NCBI GenBank assembly: GCA_025506515.1
Contig: CM046444.1
Span: 118,029,930 to 118,093,929, forward strand
From: Flaveria trinervia
Taxonomy: Eukaryota; Streptophyta; Magnoliopsida; Asterales; Asteraceae
DNA length: 64,000 nt
Direction of reading: 5' to 3'
The notes under the pieces: model-generated
The model's input: only the letters and a program-made list of their open reading frames with translations
What the model was told of the DNA's origin: nothing
Database searches by the model: none
Shown: positions 10,761-21,400 of the stretch, piece by piece
Layout of the letters: every line of letters begins with the position of its first letter
Position numbering within the stretch: the stretch's first letter is position 1
Made by a program: the position numbers and the translations under genes

Positions 10761-13700
10761 ATATTTTTGAAGTTTTATAAATTATTAAATTTTAAAAGTT
10801 ATAAAAATATAACAAAACAAAAAGATTTATATGTACATAAAGAATATAAGATATAAAATGAATGCATATCCTTTAATGTTTAAAATGAAACATGTACTGA
10901 TGTAATACACTCACACAAACATTGTCACGAATGTGAATGGTGGAATTATATGTATTGTTTTAATGAACAGTAAGGTTTAAGGTTGTCTGTTATGGGGTGT
11001 GAATGAGTGGTAGAGCCCATGTGGTTGCCTATTCTAATCGCGAACATCGTAACAATGGGGCATGATTGGGTGGCGTGAGGAGATGGACAATATGGATAGA
11101 GCCGCTCACTGATACACGTGGGTAGCTGTCACACCCCGACCGACGGCAGAATCATCGAGGCGGACGAATGTGAAACGATTGTTCATAGCACATGGAACTA
11201 ATTAAGTTGAAATAATATTAAACATCATTATTCATTAAACATTACAGAACAATAAAGTCTATACAATACAAAAGTTTCAAACAAAGAAATAAAATATTTA
11301 GTTAAACTAGGTCCAAGTCTTATATGAGCACGAATAAACAAAATAGATAAATTGCATAGATCTAAAACGCTACCAGACTATTAATAGTTAATGCTTGTAA
11401 ACAAAATATGTATCTTATATAACACTCACAATAATATCAATAACCATGACAAAAATGTAAAGATAAATTGCATGTGTATTTATAAGTATCAAGATGTTTA
11501 CAAGTGTAAGTTTATAATGTTAATATGTTTCACCTCAAAACATGTGAAATAAAGTAAAAAGGGGCATGAAAAAACTCACAAGATATATATAAGTTGATGA
11601 TAAGAATTTAGACAAGGCTTCAACAATTTCTTTTACAACTTACCTAAATGTATTAATTTCAAGATTAAGTTCAATAATAAGATTAACAATTAGACGTGAA
11701 CTAGCGTTTCAATTGGAATTTGAGGGTTTAAATAATTAAGTCATATAATTAATTATTTATGTTTTGGTTTAATAAATATGATATAAATCAATTAAGACAA
11801 AAAATAATTAAAAATGATTCAACAATTGAATTTATTGATTTAATAGAAATTAAGTTTAATATGTGAAAAGAAAAATTAATTTAATAATTAATTATTTAAA
11901 ACTTGATAAGGGTGATTAATTGATACTTATTAAATGACTTTAAAATTATTTAAAATCATTTTGTAGAGTTTTGAACTTTTAAATGATTTATTATAAAAAT
12001 ATTATAGTACAAAACTTTAAGAATAAAGTATAATAAAAAGTTATATTATTTTATAAGTTTCAAAAACTTAAATAAAATCTTAAGAAAAACTTTATTAACT
12101 AATTATATATAACATGGTTAAATGAAAAGATGAATAACTAATTATTTAAATGATTAGTTAAATAACTATTTATTTAAATAACTATTTAAATGATTAGTTA
12201 AATAACTATTTAAATAATTATTTATTTAACATATAGATTTATAATGTTTCAAAATAATCTCCATTTGAAATAACACGATTTAAACGATGAATATTAAAAG
12301 GAACGTTTGGACCAATAATAATTTATTAATTACTATTTAAAATCCGTAAAAATAAACCAAGAATAACATTTGTTAAAGATTTTATTAAAAAGAATATTTA
12401 ATTATTTAAATTAGAAAACTACAAAAATGATTTGATGACTTTAAAAATATTAACAGTTTACAAAAATCTATTTTTATAGTTATCAAAAATTTTCTACAGT
12501 TAATTTAAGGGCTAAAAAGCCTTAAAAATAATATTTGAGGGTGCCTGGGTTTGAACCCGGGACCTCAAGGTTAAGATGCAAGTGAGTGACCAGTAAACTA
12601 GGGCCGCAACCGTGGCATATCTCGGCCCTTATTTGTTAAAAGTTGTATTACAAAATAACCCCCAAATCGCACGAACCCTATATTGATTCAAACCAAATTG
12701 AACCTCGAATTGATGTTGTTAATGAAATCAACCATAAGGCTTTGATTGCCCATGCGAAAACGAGTATATTGATGTGTGAAACTTACGTGATTGAGTTCGA
12801 ATTGATGATCACGGGGTTAAGAACGAGTCGAGACCAAGAATGGAGTTTGTTCGAAATGTTGATGATGTTGTTGGTTCAATTGATCAAATGAAAAGCCTCT
12901 AATGATGGTAATGAATATTAGCCCTCAACTAATTTTGATTTAAGTTGCTTCGAACATGGATAATGACTATGTTGCAGGTCGCGAATGGGGTTAATACCCG
13001 TTCAAGGTGTATGTGTGTGTTTCGTATGAAATTGGAGTTGCAGATGGTACGAAGGAGTTGAGTTGTAGGTTTCAACATGGTTATGTAAGTCCAATTAAGA
13101 ATGTTTCATAACGTTTGAGATCAAGTTTTAAAGTAATGTTTCGGTTTCAAGAACACAATCTTAATCAACCAAATTAATTCAATTAACACCGACTTTATGT
13201 TCGAAACTGATGTGCGTTTGATATGGAGTAATTGTTTGGAATGAAAATCGACTATTCCAGTGGTGTTAGGGTCACCAGAGACTTGCCGGAGGTATGGCCG
13301 GCGGCGGGGGGAGTCGACGGGGATGGGTTGGGTTTAAAAAGAAATTTACACTTAGGTCCCTGTATATTGTCTTGTTATTATTTTATGTCTAAACCTTTTA
13401 AAATAAGGTTTCAATAATTACATTTTTAACCCCATGTTTTATAATTCCATATAATAACCCAAATTATTTATTTAATTTTTTTTATAAATCGTGTTGGTTA
13501 TATATTGTTTATTTGTTAAGGTGATATAAAATAAAATATAATAATCTTTATATTTTTATATATCTTTACAAATCTCATATAAATTTTAAAGTCTAATTTT
13601 TTATATAATAATTAGAACTCATAAATAATAAATAAAACTTTATAACTTTATAAAGAAATTATTTATAAATTAATAAATTATTTTAAGTTGTTTTAGATGA

Positions 13701-14300
13701 TTTAATAAATGATATTTAGACAATTCAATTCACAATATTGATTAAACTATGTATTTAATGCATTTGATTTATTTAAATAAGTAAGATTTCTTAAATAATA
13801 AAAATCCACATCATATGAAAGTTCATTTTTAATTCGGGTTCAGGTTTATAACTCGAAAATGACAGATGTTACAGTAGCGCCCCCACAACATATAATCTAA
13901 TGGCCAGTAAAATAAACACTAATAACTGAATAACTGGTATGAGATAATTACATCAAATTAATATAATAAAAATAAGTAAACAAGGAAATATTATAAAAGA
14001 AATTAAACCTGTAACAAGTTATCACTATTCCCACCAAATGATTTCCTAGTTTTTTAAAATTGTAAGTTTGATCCTTAAATTTTATAATTATAAAGCTAGT
14101 TTAAACATATGCGGTAAACAAGCAATATTTAAGCACACGGCAAATACGAGCACTAACAGTGAAAATTAAACTTGCAACCATCCTATAAATGTTTAAATTA
14201 AATTTGTAAATTTAAAAACGTAAAGATCAAACTTCAAACATGAACCACTTATATAATTTTCTATGTAATAAACTATTTTTCTCGAATAGTTCGGTTAAAT
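10761..14300. other. AT-rich intergenic DNA with repeat remnants
   Basis: The stretch contains the TGTCACACCCCGACC start at 11129, very AT-rich DNA at 11700-12500 with recurring TTAAATAACTATTTAAAT units (about 12120-12230), and the SINE-like head listed separately. Short open frames at 12643-12891 and 13232-13417 have no recognisable domain. No gene is supported. Confidence 0.4.
12541..12616 (-). other. tRNA-like sequence, probable SINE head
   Basis: On the minus strand a near A-box (TAGTTTACTGG, 12600-12590) is followed 32 bp later by a near B-box (GGTTCAAACCC, 12557-12547). This is the spacing of a tRNA internal promoter. The flanking bases do not fold into a proper acceptor stem, so this is not a normal tRNA gene. 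It fits a tRNA-derived SINE or a decayed tRNA. No A-tail or target duplication was confirmed. Confidence 0.4.
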
Positions 14301-14309
14301 TCTTTGAGA

Positions 14310-14317
14310 TATAAATA
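14310..14317 (+). promoter_or_regulatory. TATA-like box, possible promoter of the F-box gene
   Basis: TATAAATA lies about 960 bp upstream of the F-box start codon. The codon is preceded closely by an intron-acceptor-like TTTAG (ending 15266), so a non-coding first exon and a 5'-UTR intron would fit between the two. The donor was not fixed. Confidence 0.35.
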
Positions 14318-15273
14318 CAGAGGAGGAAGATTGCTATACAAAGTATTTTTTTACGCGTGAAGCTTCACGTATGAAATTTATAAACACACGAAATAACAGT
14401 CATGTGATATTATCACGCGGTGATAAAATTTTCACCCGTAAATACAAAGTTTCACGTACTTACGTCGTAATACTTCTTCCGGTTATAACTTCGTACGTTT
14501 ACACCGGCGATAAATCAAGAACGAAGAGCCTTCGATATGTAATTGACGATGCCTCAACAACATCAAATCTCCGATCACAAGTCAGTATTCTCTTCGTATT
14601 TTCTCTCATTATATATGTTCATAACCAAGTATTTGAAGATCGATTGCTATGATCTTATACAATAACAACGTATTCTATAAGCTGAATGTTGTGCATCATA
14701 CTTATCTGATCAATCCACTGAGTTCGTGTCGCCTTTTACTGTTGCTTTTATCTCGATTCAATATCCCCACTTGTAGTTGTTTGGGGAAATCGAATCAAAG
14801 AACAATCAATCGGTCTTTTCCTGTTTAGTTGTTCTAGGGTTTATGTTATCTAGTGGAGGTGTCAACAATTTAGGTTAATTGTTATCTTGAATTTGTTATT
14901 TCGTACATGAATTTGAAGTTCATCATGATTAGTGAGCTCTTTTGCCAGTTGATAACCAGTTTTAGATTGACCATTTGAATTGAACAGATCCCTAATTTTG
15001 GAACAGAAGAGGTATATTGTATAGACATTAAGATAGAAAAATTACTGAAATCGAACGCATCACTGTCATGCTCCAATCACTTGCATTTAAATACACCACT
15101 CTGTTCCATCTAGGGCAATATATACATTATAATGAATGGTGATTATATGTGATAATTTATAAGTAGATAGGAAGAATTTTCAGCATCAGATGGAACTTTT
15201 GATGATGCTTTGAATTGTTTTAGTAAGTAGCACTAATTTATGAATGGTAATTTCTTGAGTGTTTAGGAAATCA

Positions 15274-17129
15274 ATGGGGCTAACCATGAGTGAGAGCACA
15301 CACCACAAGCAATATGAAGTTGAACATACAAATGATATGATTGATTGTATCAGTAATCTGCCGGATTGTATTCTTCATCACATGCTATCATTCTTGCCCA
15401 CGAAAGAAGTTGTAAAGACCTCTGTATTATCCAAAAGATGGAAGAACTTGTGGGCTTCAGTTGCCAACCTTAATTTTGATGATACTTTATTGTATGCAAG
15501 TGAGGTGGATTGTCAACATTCACCTGAGATGGCTTCCTTCATGAACTTTGTAGAAAGAATCACCCAGTCACGAGATGCATCAAATATTGAAAAATTTCGT
15601 TTATCATGTCGTGTTTGCTTTAGTCCATCACGGATAAGTTCATGGATTTCTACTGCAGTTATGCACAATGTGCAGGAGCTTGATCTTTGTCTCTTTGCAG
15701 AGGACTCATCTGTTATCCCTCAATCTATATTTAACTGCAAATCATTGGTCATCTTGAAAATAGAAATGAATTGTGCAATTGAAATCCCATCTCGTATCCA
15801 TTTTCCATGCCTAAAAACCTTGCATCTATCTCTAGTCACTTTCCCAAATGATGATTCTACAGAAAAGCTCTTTTCAAGCTGTCCGGTTCTAGAAGAGTTG
15901 GTTTTATTGGATTGTGATTGCGTGAACTTGAAGTGTATTACAATTTCCAGTTTGACCTTAAAGAGGTTGACCATAGATGATCTTCCAGCTTATGATCCTA
16001 ATGGCTGTAAGATCAAGATTGATGCAAAAAATCTCACATATTTGGAGTATATTGGATATTTGTCAAATGAGATCTTCTTGAATAAGACACCATCACTAGT
16101 CAATGTATGCCTTCATATTCCGTTACTATATCAGAGACAGAAAGAAGCTGCATGTCGTGTTGTTGATCTACTTAAACAACTACAAACTGTTGCTTTTTTG
16201 AGAATATCTAATCGAACTATGGAGGTAATTAGCGAGCTCGTTTATGACTTTAATGAATACATCAGAACTAGCATGTACTGACTCTTCTAGTTGTTTTCTT
16301 TGCTATGCAAAGTCTCTTATATATTCAGATAGGATGTTGGACCTTTTTCCTTTTTTCCCAAATCTGACTCATCTAGTCTTGACTATGGGAATTGGGAATT
16401 ACACTTTTGCAACATTTATGCTATTGCTGAACTTCTGTCCAAGTCTACAATCCATTAGTCTCTCCGAGGTAAAGTACACTACACCTAAAATAGGTCATCT
16501 GGCCCATCTAGCACGATGGGTAGTTTAAGCGGGTTGGGTATTTGGTTAAAATGGTTTTGGATTGAAACGGGTCATTTTGGTATAGGTCGTAAAAGTTAGT
16601 TTGGGGTTTCTCTTTAACTGCAAACACTTTACTGACATTTAAAAGTAAAGATAATAGTTAATTTATAATGGTAATCTAGTTTTTTAAAGACAACAATCAA
16701 TAAGGTTATATTTATAACAATATAGAGTTTGGGTGACATTTAAATGCTGACATGTATTTTAGTATGGGTTGAAATTGCTACTTGTAAGATATATCATGCA
16801 GATGATCATAAAAGAAATGTAAGGTTTATTAAAATACTGTGCAGGGATTTGACCGTTGCATGCGCCTTGGTGGAAGTGATGCGATCTGGCTACTAGTACC
16901 AATATGCATATCATATCATCTCAAGACCTTGACTTTCAAGAACTTTCATGCTAACGATTCAGAAATATGTTTCCTTAAACGTGTTTTGAGGCATGCGCGT
17001 GTTTTGGAGAAGATGAATGTCTGGTGGTGTAAAACTGGCCCACGAGATGTAAAGAAGCAAAGGGATGCCAGGAAGGAATTAGAAATTACTGAAAAGAGCT
17101 CAGCAGCATGTATCATTAACTTCTCATGA
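15274..17129 (+). CDS. F-box/LRR/FBD protein, 3 exons
   Basis: Exons 15274-16224, 16313-16468 and 16845-17129, all joined in phase 0 by GT-AG introns, give 463 residues, a usual length for the family. An F-box spans about residues 25-70 (ISNLPDCILHHMLSFLPTKE, then TSVLSKRWKNLW). Leucine-rich repeats follow (LVILKIEM, LKTLHLS, CPVLEELVL, LKRLTI), and a C-terminal FBD domain runs from about residue 385 (LKTLTFKNF ... VLEKMNVWW ... IINF). Such proteins are substrate-selecting subunits of SCF ubiquitin ligases, with the F-box binding the Skp1/ASK adaptor. The target cannot be read from sequence. The start ATG follows a likely UTR-intron acceptor; an ATG five codons later is an alternative. No frame damage is seen, so it is probably functional. 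Confidence 0.88.
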
Positions 17130-18345
17130 AATTACTATAAATTTGATGTTTTTAATTAGTATTTTCGCAGTGCATCCCCTGTTGTTTTGAAAATTGTTAG
17201 ATTTTGTTTTATGTTTACAACAAGAAAGAGCTCTAATACCGTTTGTACTTGTGATTTATATGCAAATTTTAGCCTTTAGGGCACAACTGGGCCTGATGGG
17301 AGTAGGAACGAGATGTATCGGGCTTGGTCAGCTGGTTGAGACTTGAGAAAGGCTCAAATCAAACCCAAACCCAAGCCCAAGCTCAAGCCCTTTGACTGCA
17401 AATGAGCATACTGCATACGTATTGGTCGTTTAATTTATTTTCTGAACTTTTGCCTGTTTCAATATCAAAATAACAATCTCAAAAACAAAATTCAACAATG
17501 TGTTGAGACCTCAACTTCATTTTTGTACCTGCTGCTAGAGTTGTAAGGTTTTTTTTTAAATGTACAAACTGGTTCCATTTCAAACCGGTTTCATCAAGAA
17601 CTCTCAAACCGTTCGAATTGGTTTGGGCCGGTTCAAGTCGGGCTAGGAACATGTTTGGCTCAAACCGGTTCGGTTTTTTTTACCGGTTTTTCTTTCCCAA
17701 ACCGGTTTTTTGTACACCTGGACTTGCTGTGTCACACCTGCATTATTAACGATGAAGGTCAGTAGAGGTGCACATCCAAACTGGTCTCGCACCTGAACCA
17801 AAACCAATTTCAGCTAGTTATGATAAACAAGCTGGCTAGGTCGGCTTGGCTGTGTTTATAACGAGCCGAGCAAGCCCAACACTTATCAAAACTCTCAAGT
17901 AATTTTAAATTCTAAAAACTTTAGTAGGCCCATATAAAAATGAGTCCCACATTTTGTTTATCTCAAGCCCAATCAATTCATCAAAAGCCCACATCTTGTT
18001 CAAGTTTAATAGCAGAACAATCGAAAAACATGAAAGATAGTTCAAGTATATCGAACCGCCGCAACTCAATCGACCGACCGGCGACCGGAGTCCGGCTGAA
18101 CTCGACCGGAGACGTTCACGCTTCTTCTCGTCCGCAAGAGAGAAAAAAGAAGTAACCTTCAACTTTATATCCTTCAATTTGACTTTTTGCTTCGTTATGA
18201 TCATTAGTCAAGATTACTTTTCTTGATCTATTGTTTGCAGATTGAAAACAATATAGATTTTCTCAAAAGTTAAACCATATGTAGAAGTGGCACATATATG
18301 ATTATGAGATTATCCATGTTTGTTAATAGAACTTTTATTATGGTT
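17130..18345. other. Intergenic; possible non-coding first exon of the NEPRO-like gene
   Basis: The stretch has ACCGGTT-rich repeats (17560-17710) and GC-richer sequence at 18030-18155 ending in a donor-like GAA|GTAACC. That part could be the 5'-UTR exon of the gene starting at 21401. If so, the LINE below sits inside its first intron. No convincing coding frame is seen: a 71-codon frame at 17940-18155 matches nothing I know. Confidence 0.35.
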
Positions 18346-18358
18346 GCTCGTATGTGTA
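18346..18358. repeat. LINE target-site duplication, left copy
   Basis: GCTCGTATGTGTA here is repeated exactly at 21270-21282, bracketing the LINE. Thirteen bases is a typical LINE target duplication. Confidence 0.9.
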
Positions 18359-18422
18359 AACAAACAAACAAACCTACCCGGTGAATCCTACTCAAGGGCA
18401 GGGTCTAGGAGGGGTAGGCGGT

Positions 18423-18490
18423 ATCTCGGGAGATAGAGATTTCCCCTATCTTGGGAGATAGAGATTTCCCCTATCTTGGGAGATAGAGAG
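18423..18490. repeat. 25-bp tandem repeat in LINE 3' region
   Basis: Two full units and one partial unit of ATCTTGGGAGATAGAGATTT plus CCCCT follow each other at 18423, 18448 and 18473. They lie in the 3' untranslated part of the LINE. Confidence 0.85.
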
Positions 18491-18723
18491 ACTGCTTCCG
18501 GAGAGACCCCGACTCACAAACAAAATCAAATAGCAATAACCATAACAATTTACAATCACAATAATAATAAAAAGAAACGGCAGACAACACACAAGTATAA
18601 GACCTCTAGACAATAAGAAAGTGTGTACAACAAATAAGCAGAAAGAATCACGTATAAGGGCGAATAATGAAAAACAGGAGGCTCGCAACACGTCTACATC
18701 TACCCTTCCCACCCACAGGTCCA

Positions 18724-21180
18724 CTAAAAGTCCTTAACTTTAATTCTACGCCTCCACTCATTCCTATCCCCGATCATGTACTCAGAGAGGTGCAGGTCTA
18801 TCATATCACGCCTAATTATGTCGTCCCAAGTTAGCCTAAGTCTACCTCTACTCCTCCTTCCCTCCACGTCGATGTTCTCTACTGCTCTAACGGGTGCTAC
18901 CATCGACCTTCGTTTTACGTGCCCAAACCATCTTAATCTTCCCTCTTGTATTTTATCTGTGATACAAGCCACCTGTAGCCTCTGTCGAAACACGTCGTTT
19001 CTTATTCGATCCAATCTTGTGTGTCCACACATCCACCTCAACATTCGCATTTCCGCGACCTCTATTTGTCTCTGGTGCGATTTCTTTATAGCCCAACAGT
19101 CTATTCCGTATAACATAGCTGGACGTACCACCACTCTGTATAGTTTTCCCTTTAGTTTTGTTGGGAACCTCTTATTCGATCCAAATGAGTTGCCGCGACA
19201 CACTGTCATATGTTTTTTCTAGGTCAATAAATATCATATGGAGGTTTCTTTTCTTTTCTCTATATTTCTCCATTAGCCTTCTTATGACGTGTATGCCTTC
19301 TGTGGTAGAGCGTTCTGGTATAAATCCAAATTGGTTTACCGCAATCTGAGTTTCTTGTCTAATTCTCGTGTCAATAACTCTTTCCCATAGTTTCATTGTG
19401 TAATTCTTGTGTCAATAACTCTTTCCCATAGTTTCATCGTGTGACACAATAGCTTTATTCCTTTGTAATTTACACAACATTGGGCATCTCCTTTTTTCTT
19501 ATATATGGGGACTATGAAACTGCTTCTCCATTGTTCTAGCATCCTCCCGTTTTTGAAGATAGTGTTGAATAGGTCTGTTAGCCATTGCAGGCCCTCGTCT
19601 CCCAGGCACTTCCACACTTTGATCGGTATGTTGTCCGGCCCCATCGCCTTAGCCCTTCCCATTTTCTTCAGCGCTCTCGTAACTTCGTCGACTGTGATGC
19701 TGTTACCGTAACACCCATTTTGTTGGTTTGGTTGCTTAGTTGTATCGATCGCAATTTGTTGGTTAGGGTTTCCTATGTTGAAAAGGTTATCGAAGTAAGT
19801 TTTCCATCTCATCTTGATGTTATCCTTCACCAAGACCTTTCCATCCGCATCCTTTATAAACTTCACCATTCTCAGGTCCTGTCCTCTACTTTCTCTTGCC
19901 CTGGCAATCTTAAATATGTCATATTCTCCTTCTTTTGTCTCTAATCGCTTATAAATTCTCTCATACGCTGTGTTCTTTGCCTTTGACACATACTTTTTCG
20001 CCTCTCGCTTAGCCTCTTTGTATTTATTTTTTAGCTCTGCTCGTTCTTCGTCACTATTACAGTGTAAAAGGTCCCTGAAACTTTGTTGTTTAATTCTTAT
20101 ATTCTCCTGTACATTTTCGTTCCACCACCCGACTTTCTTATGACCTATTGTCCTATTTGTTGCAAGTCCAAGAGTTTCTTTAGCTGCTTGCATAACTATA
20201 GTTGCCATATCCTCCCACATTTGGTTTGCGTCTTCCCGTGACCCATTTTGGATCATTTGTATGACCTTATCTCTAAAGATGGTAATCTTTTCGTCTTTGA
20301 GTTGGCCTCATCTGATCGTCGGTCTAATTCTCTTAGTTGGTTGTACTATTGCTCTCTTCACGCGTAGATCAGCCACCAACATATGGTGTTGGGTCACTAT
20401 TGTCTCTCCCGGGATTGCCTTACAGTCCTTCCACGAGTTACGGTCTTCTCCCCTCATCAGCATGTAGTCTATCTGCGTGTGTCTCCCGCCGCTGCTAAAC
20501 ATGATTAGATGCGAGTCTCTTTTCTTAAAAAACGAATTTATGATGCCCAGGTCATGCGCTAAGGCAAAGTCCAGGAGCTCCCTCCCGCCGTCATTCCTCA
20601 GACCATACCCAAACCCTCCATGAACTGACGTGAATTGATCATTACTCTTACCTATATGCCCATTAAAATCTCCTCCTATGCATATTTTTTCTTCCCTAGG
20701 TATGTCACCCATAACGTGATCTAACGCCTCCCAGAACTTATTTCTTTCTGTTTCCCCTAATCCAACTTGTGGTGCGTACGCACTGACAACCGCCACCACC
20801 TCTTCCCCTATTACTATTCTTAATAACATCAGTCTATCATCATATCTTCTCACCTCCACTACATTATCTTGAAGTTCTTTATCAACTAGAAAACCTACTC
20901 CATTCTTTGTACCGTCTGACCCTGAGTACCACAGTTTATAATCGTTGCACTCTTTTGCTCTCCCACCCCGCCATCTAGTTTTCTGAAGGCACACTATCTG
21001 GACCCTACGTCTCTTCAGCACATCTATCAACTCTAATAACTTACTAGTTAGGGTTCCTACATTCCACGATGCCACTCGTAAACTATAACCCTTTTTCCGT
21101 GAATTAGCACCTCTATTCACCGAACATGATCCTGGGGTAGCATAAAGACTTCTGTAATCTATTATACCGCACTTACACAC
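18724..21180 (-). pseudogene. LINE endonuclease/reverse transcriptase ORF, broken
   Basis: The minus-strand frame opens with an endonuclease/exonuclease/phosphatase domain (RVASWNVGTL, QKTRWRGG, VVSAYAPQVG, GGDFNGHIG, QIDYMLMR). A TGA at 20310-20308 interrupts it, replacing the Trp expected in the family, and the same frame then continues into the reverse-transcriptase fingers (KKMGRAKAMGPDNIP, WRSSFIVPIYKKKGD). A 41-bp tandem duplication (19361-19442) shifts the frame. The next segment keeps FGFIPERSTTEGI and FIDLEKTYDSV, then jumps to the C-terminal part (LYGIDCWAIKK, RLRWFGHVKRR). The FADD/YADD catalytic box and about 200 residues around it are gone. A dead copy. Confidence 0.88.
19361..19442. 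repeat. 41-bp tandem duplication inside the LINE ORF
   Basis: Units 19361-19401 and 19402-19442 differ at two positions. Since 41 is not a multiple of three, the duplication breaks the reading frame. Confidence 0.92.
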
Positions 21181-21269
21181 CGAAAGCAGCTGCTAAAGAC
21201 AGGTCAACAAAACACGACGCATACGAAAAAGCCAAAAAAGGAGGTGCAGCACTAGAAAAAGCCAATCAA

Positions 21270-21282
21270 GCTCGTATGTGTA
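21270..21282. repeat. LINE target-site duplication, right copy
   Basis: Exact match to 18346-18358. It marks the 5' end of the minus-strand LINE. Confidence 0.9.
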
Positions 21283-21400
21283 GTGTGCTTTAATCTCGTT
21301 TTCTTTACCAACAATGTGAATAATATACAAATCATAAAGGGACACTATTATCATAATGAAATCATTTCATTTATGTTGCTCTAGTGTCTTTAAACAGGAT

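Larger units (their letters stand above)
18359..21269 (-). mobile_element. RTE-type LINE retrotransposon, defective
   Basis: The 2.9-kb element is bounded by an exact 13-bp target duplication. Its minus-strand 3' end is a short (TTTG)n tail (plus strand AAACAAACAAAC at 18357-18372), as expected for RTE-clade LINEs, which end in simple repeats and not poly(A). It encodes an apurinic-type endonuclease and parts of a reverse transcriptase. The element lies antisense to, and just upstream of, the NEPRO-like gene. It cannot be autonomous because the catalytic part of the polymerase is missing. The exact target duplication suggests a fairly recent insertion. Confidence 0.9.

Noticed and set aside
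12541..12616. Functional tRNA gene
   Set aside because: A- and B-boxes are imperfect and the ends do not pair into an acceptor stem, unlike the clear tRNA-Gly at 52226.
11129..13880. Complete LTR retrotransposon starting TGTCACACCCC
   Set aside because: No partner LTR, primer-binding site or coding remnant could be found; only the start phrase is suggestive.
18776..19944. Plus-strand open frames opposite the LINE
   Set aside because: Antisense shadows of the LINE reverse-transcriptase ORF.
21186..21277. Plus-strand Ala/Lys-rich open stretch that looks like a helical exon
   Set aside because: It lies inside the LINE (left of the right target duplication) and on the strand opposite to the LINE ORF. 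No usable acceptor keeps the frame.
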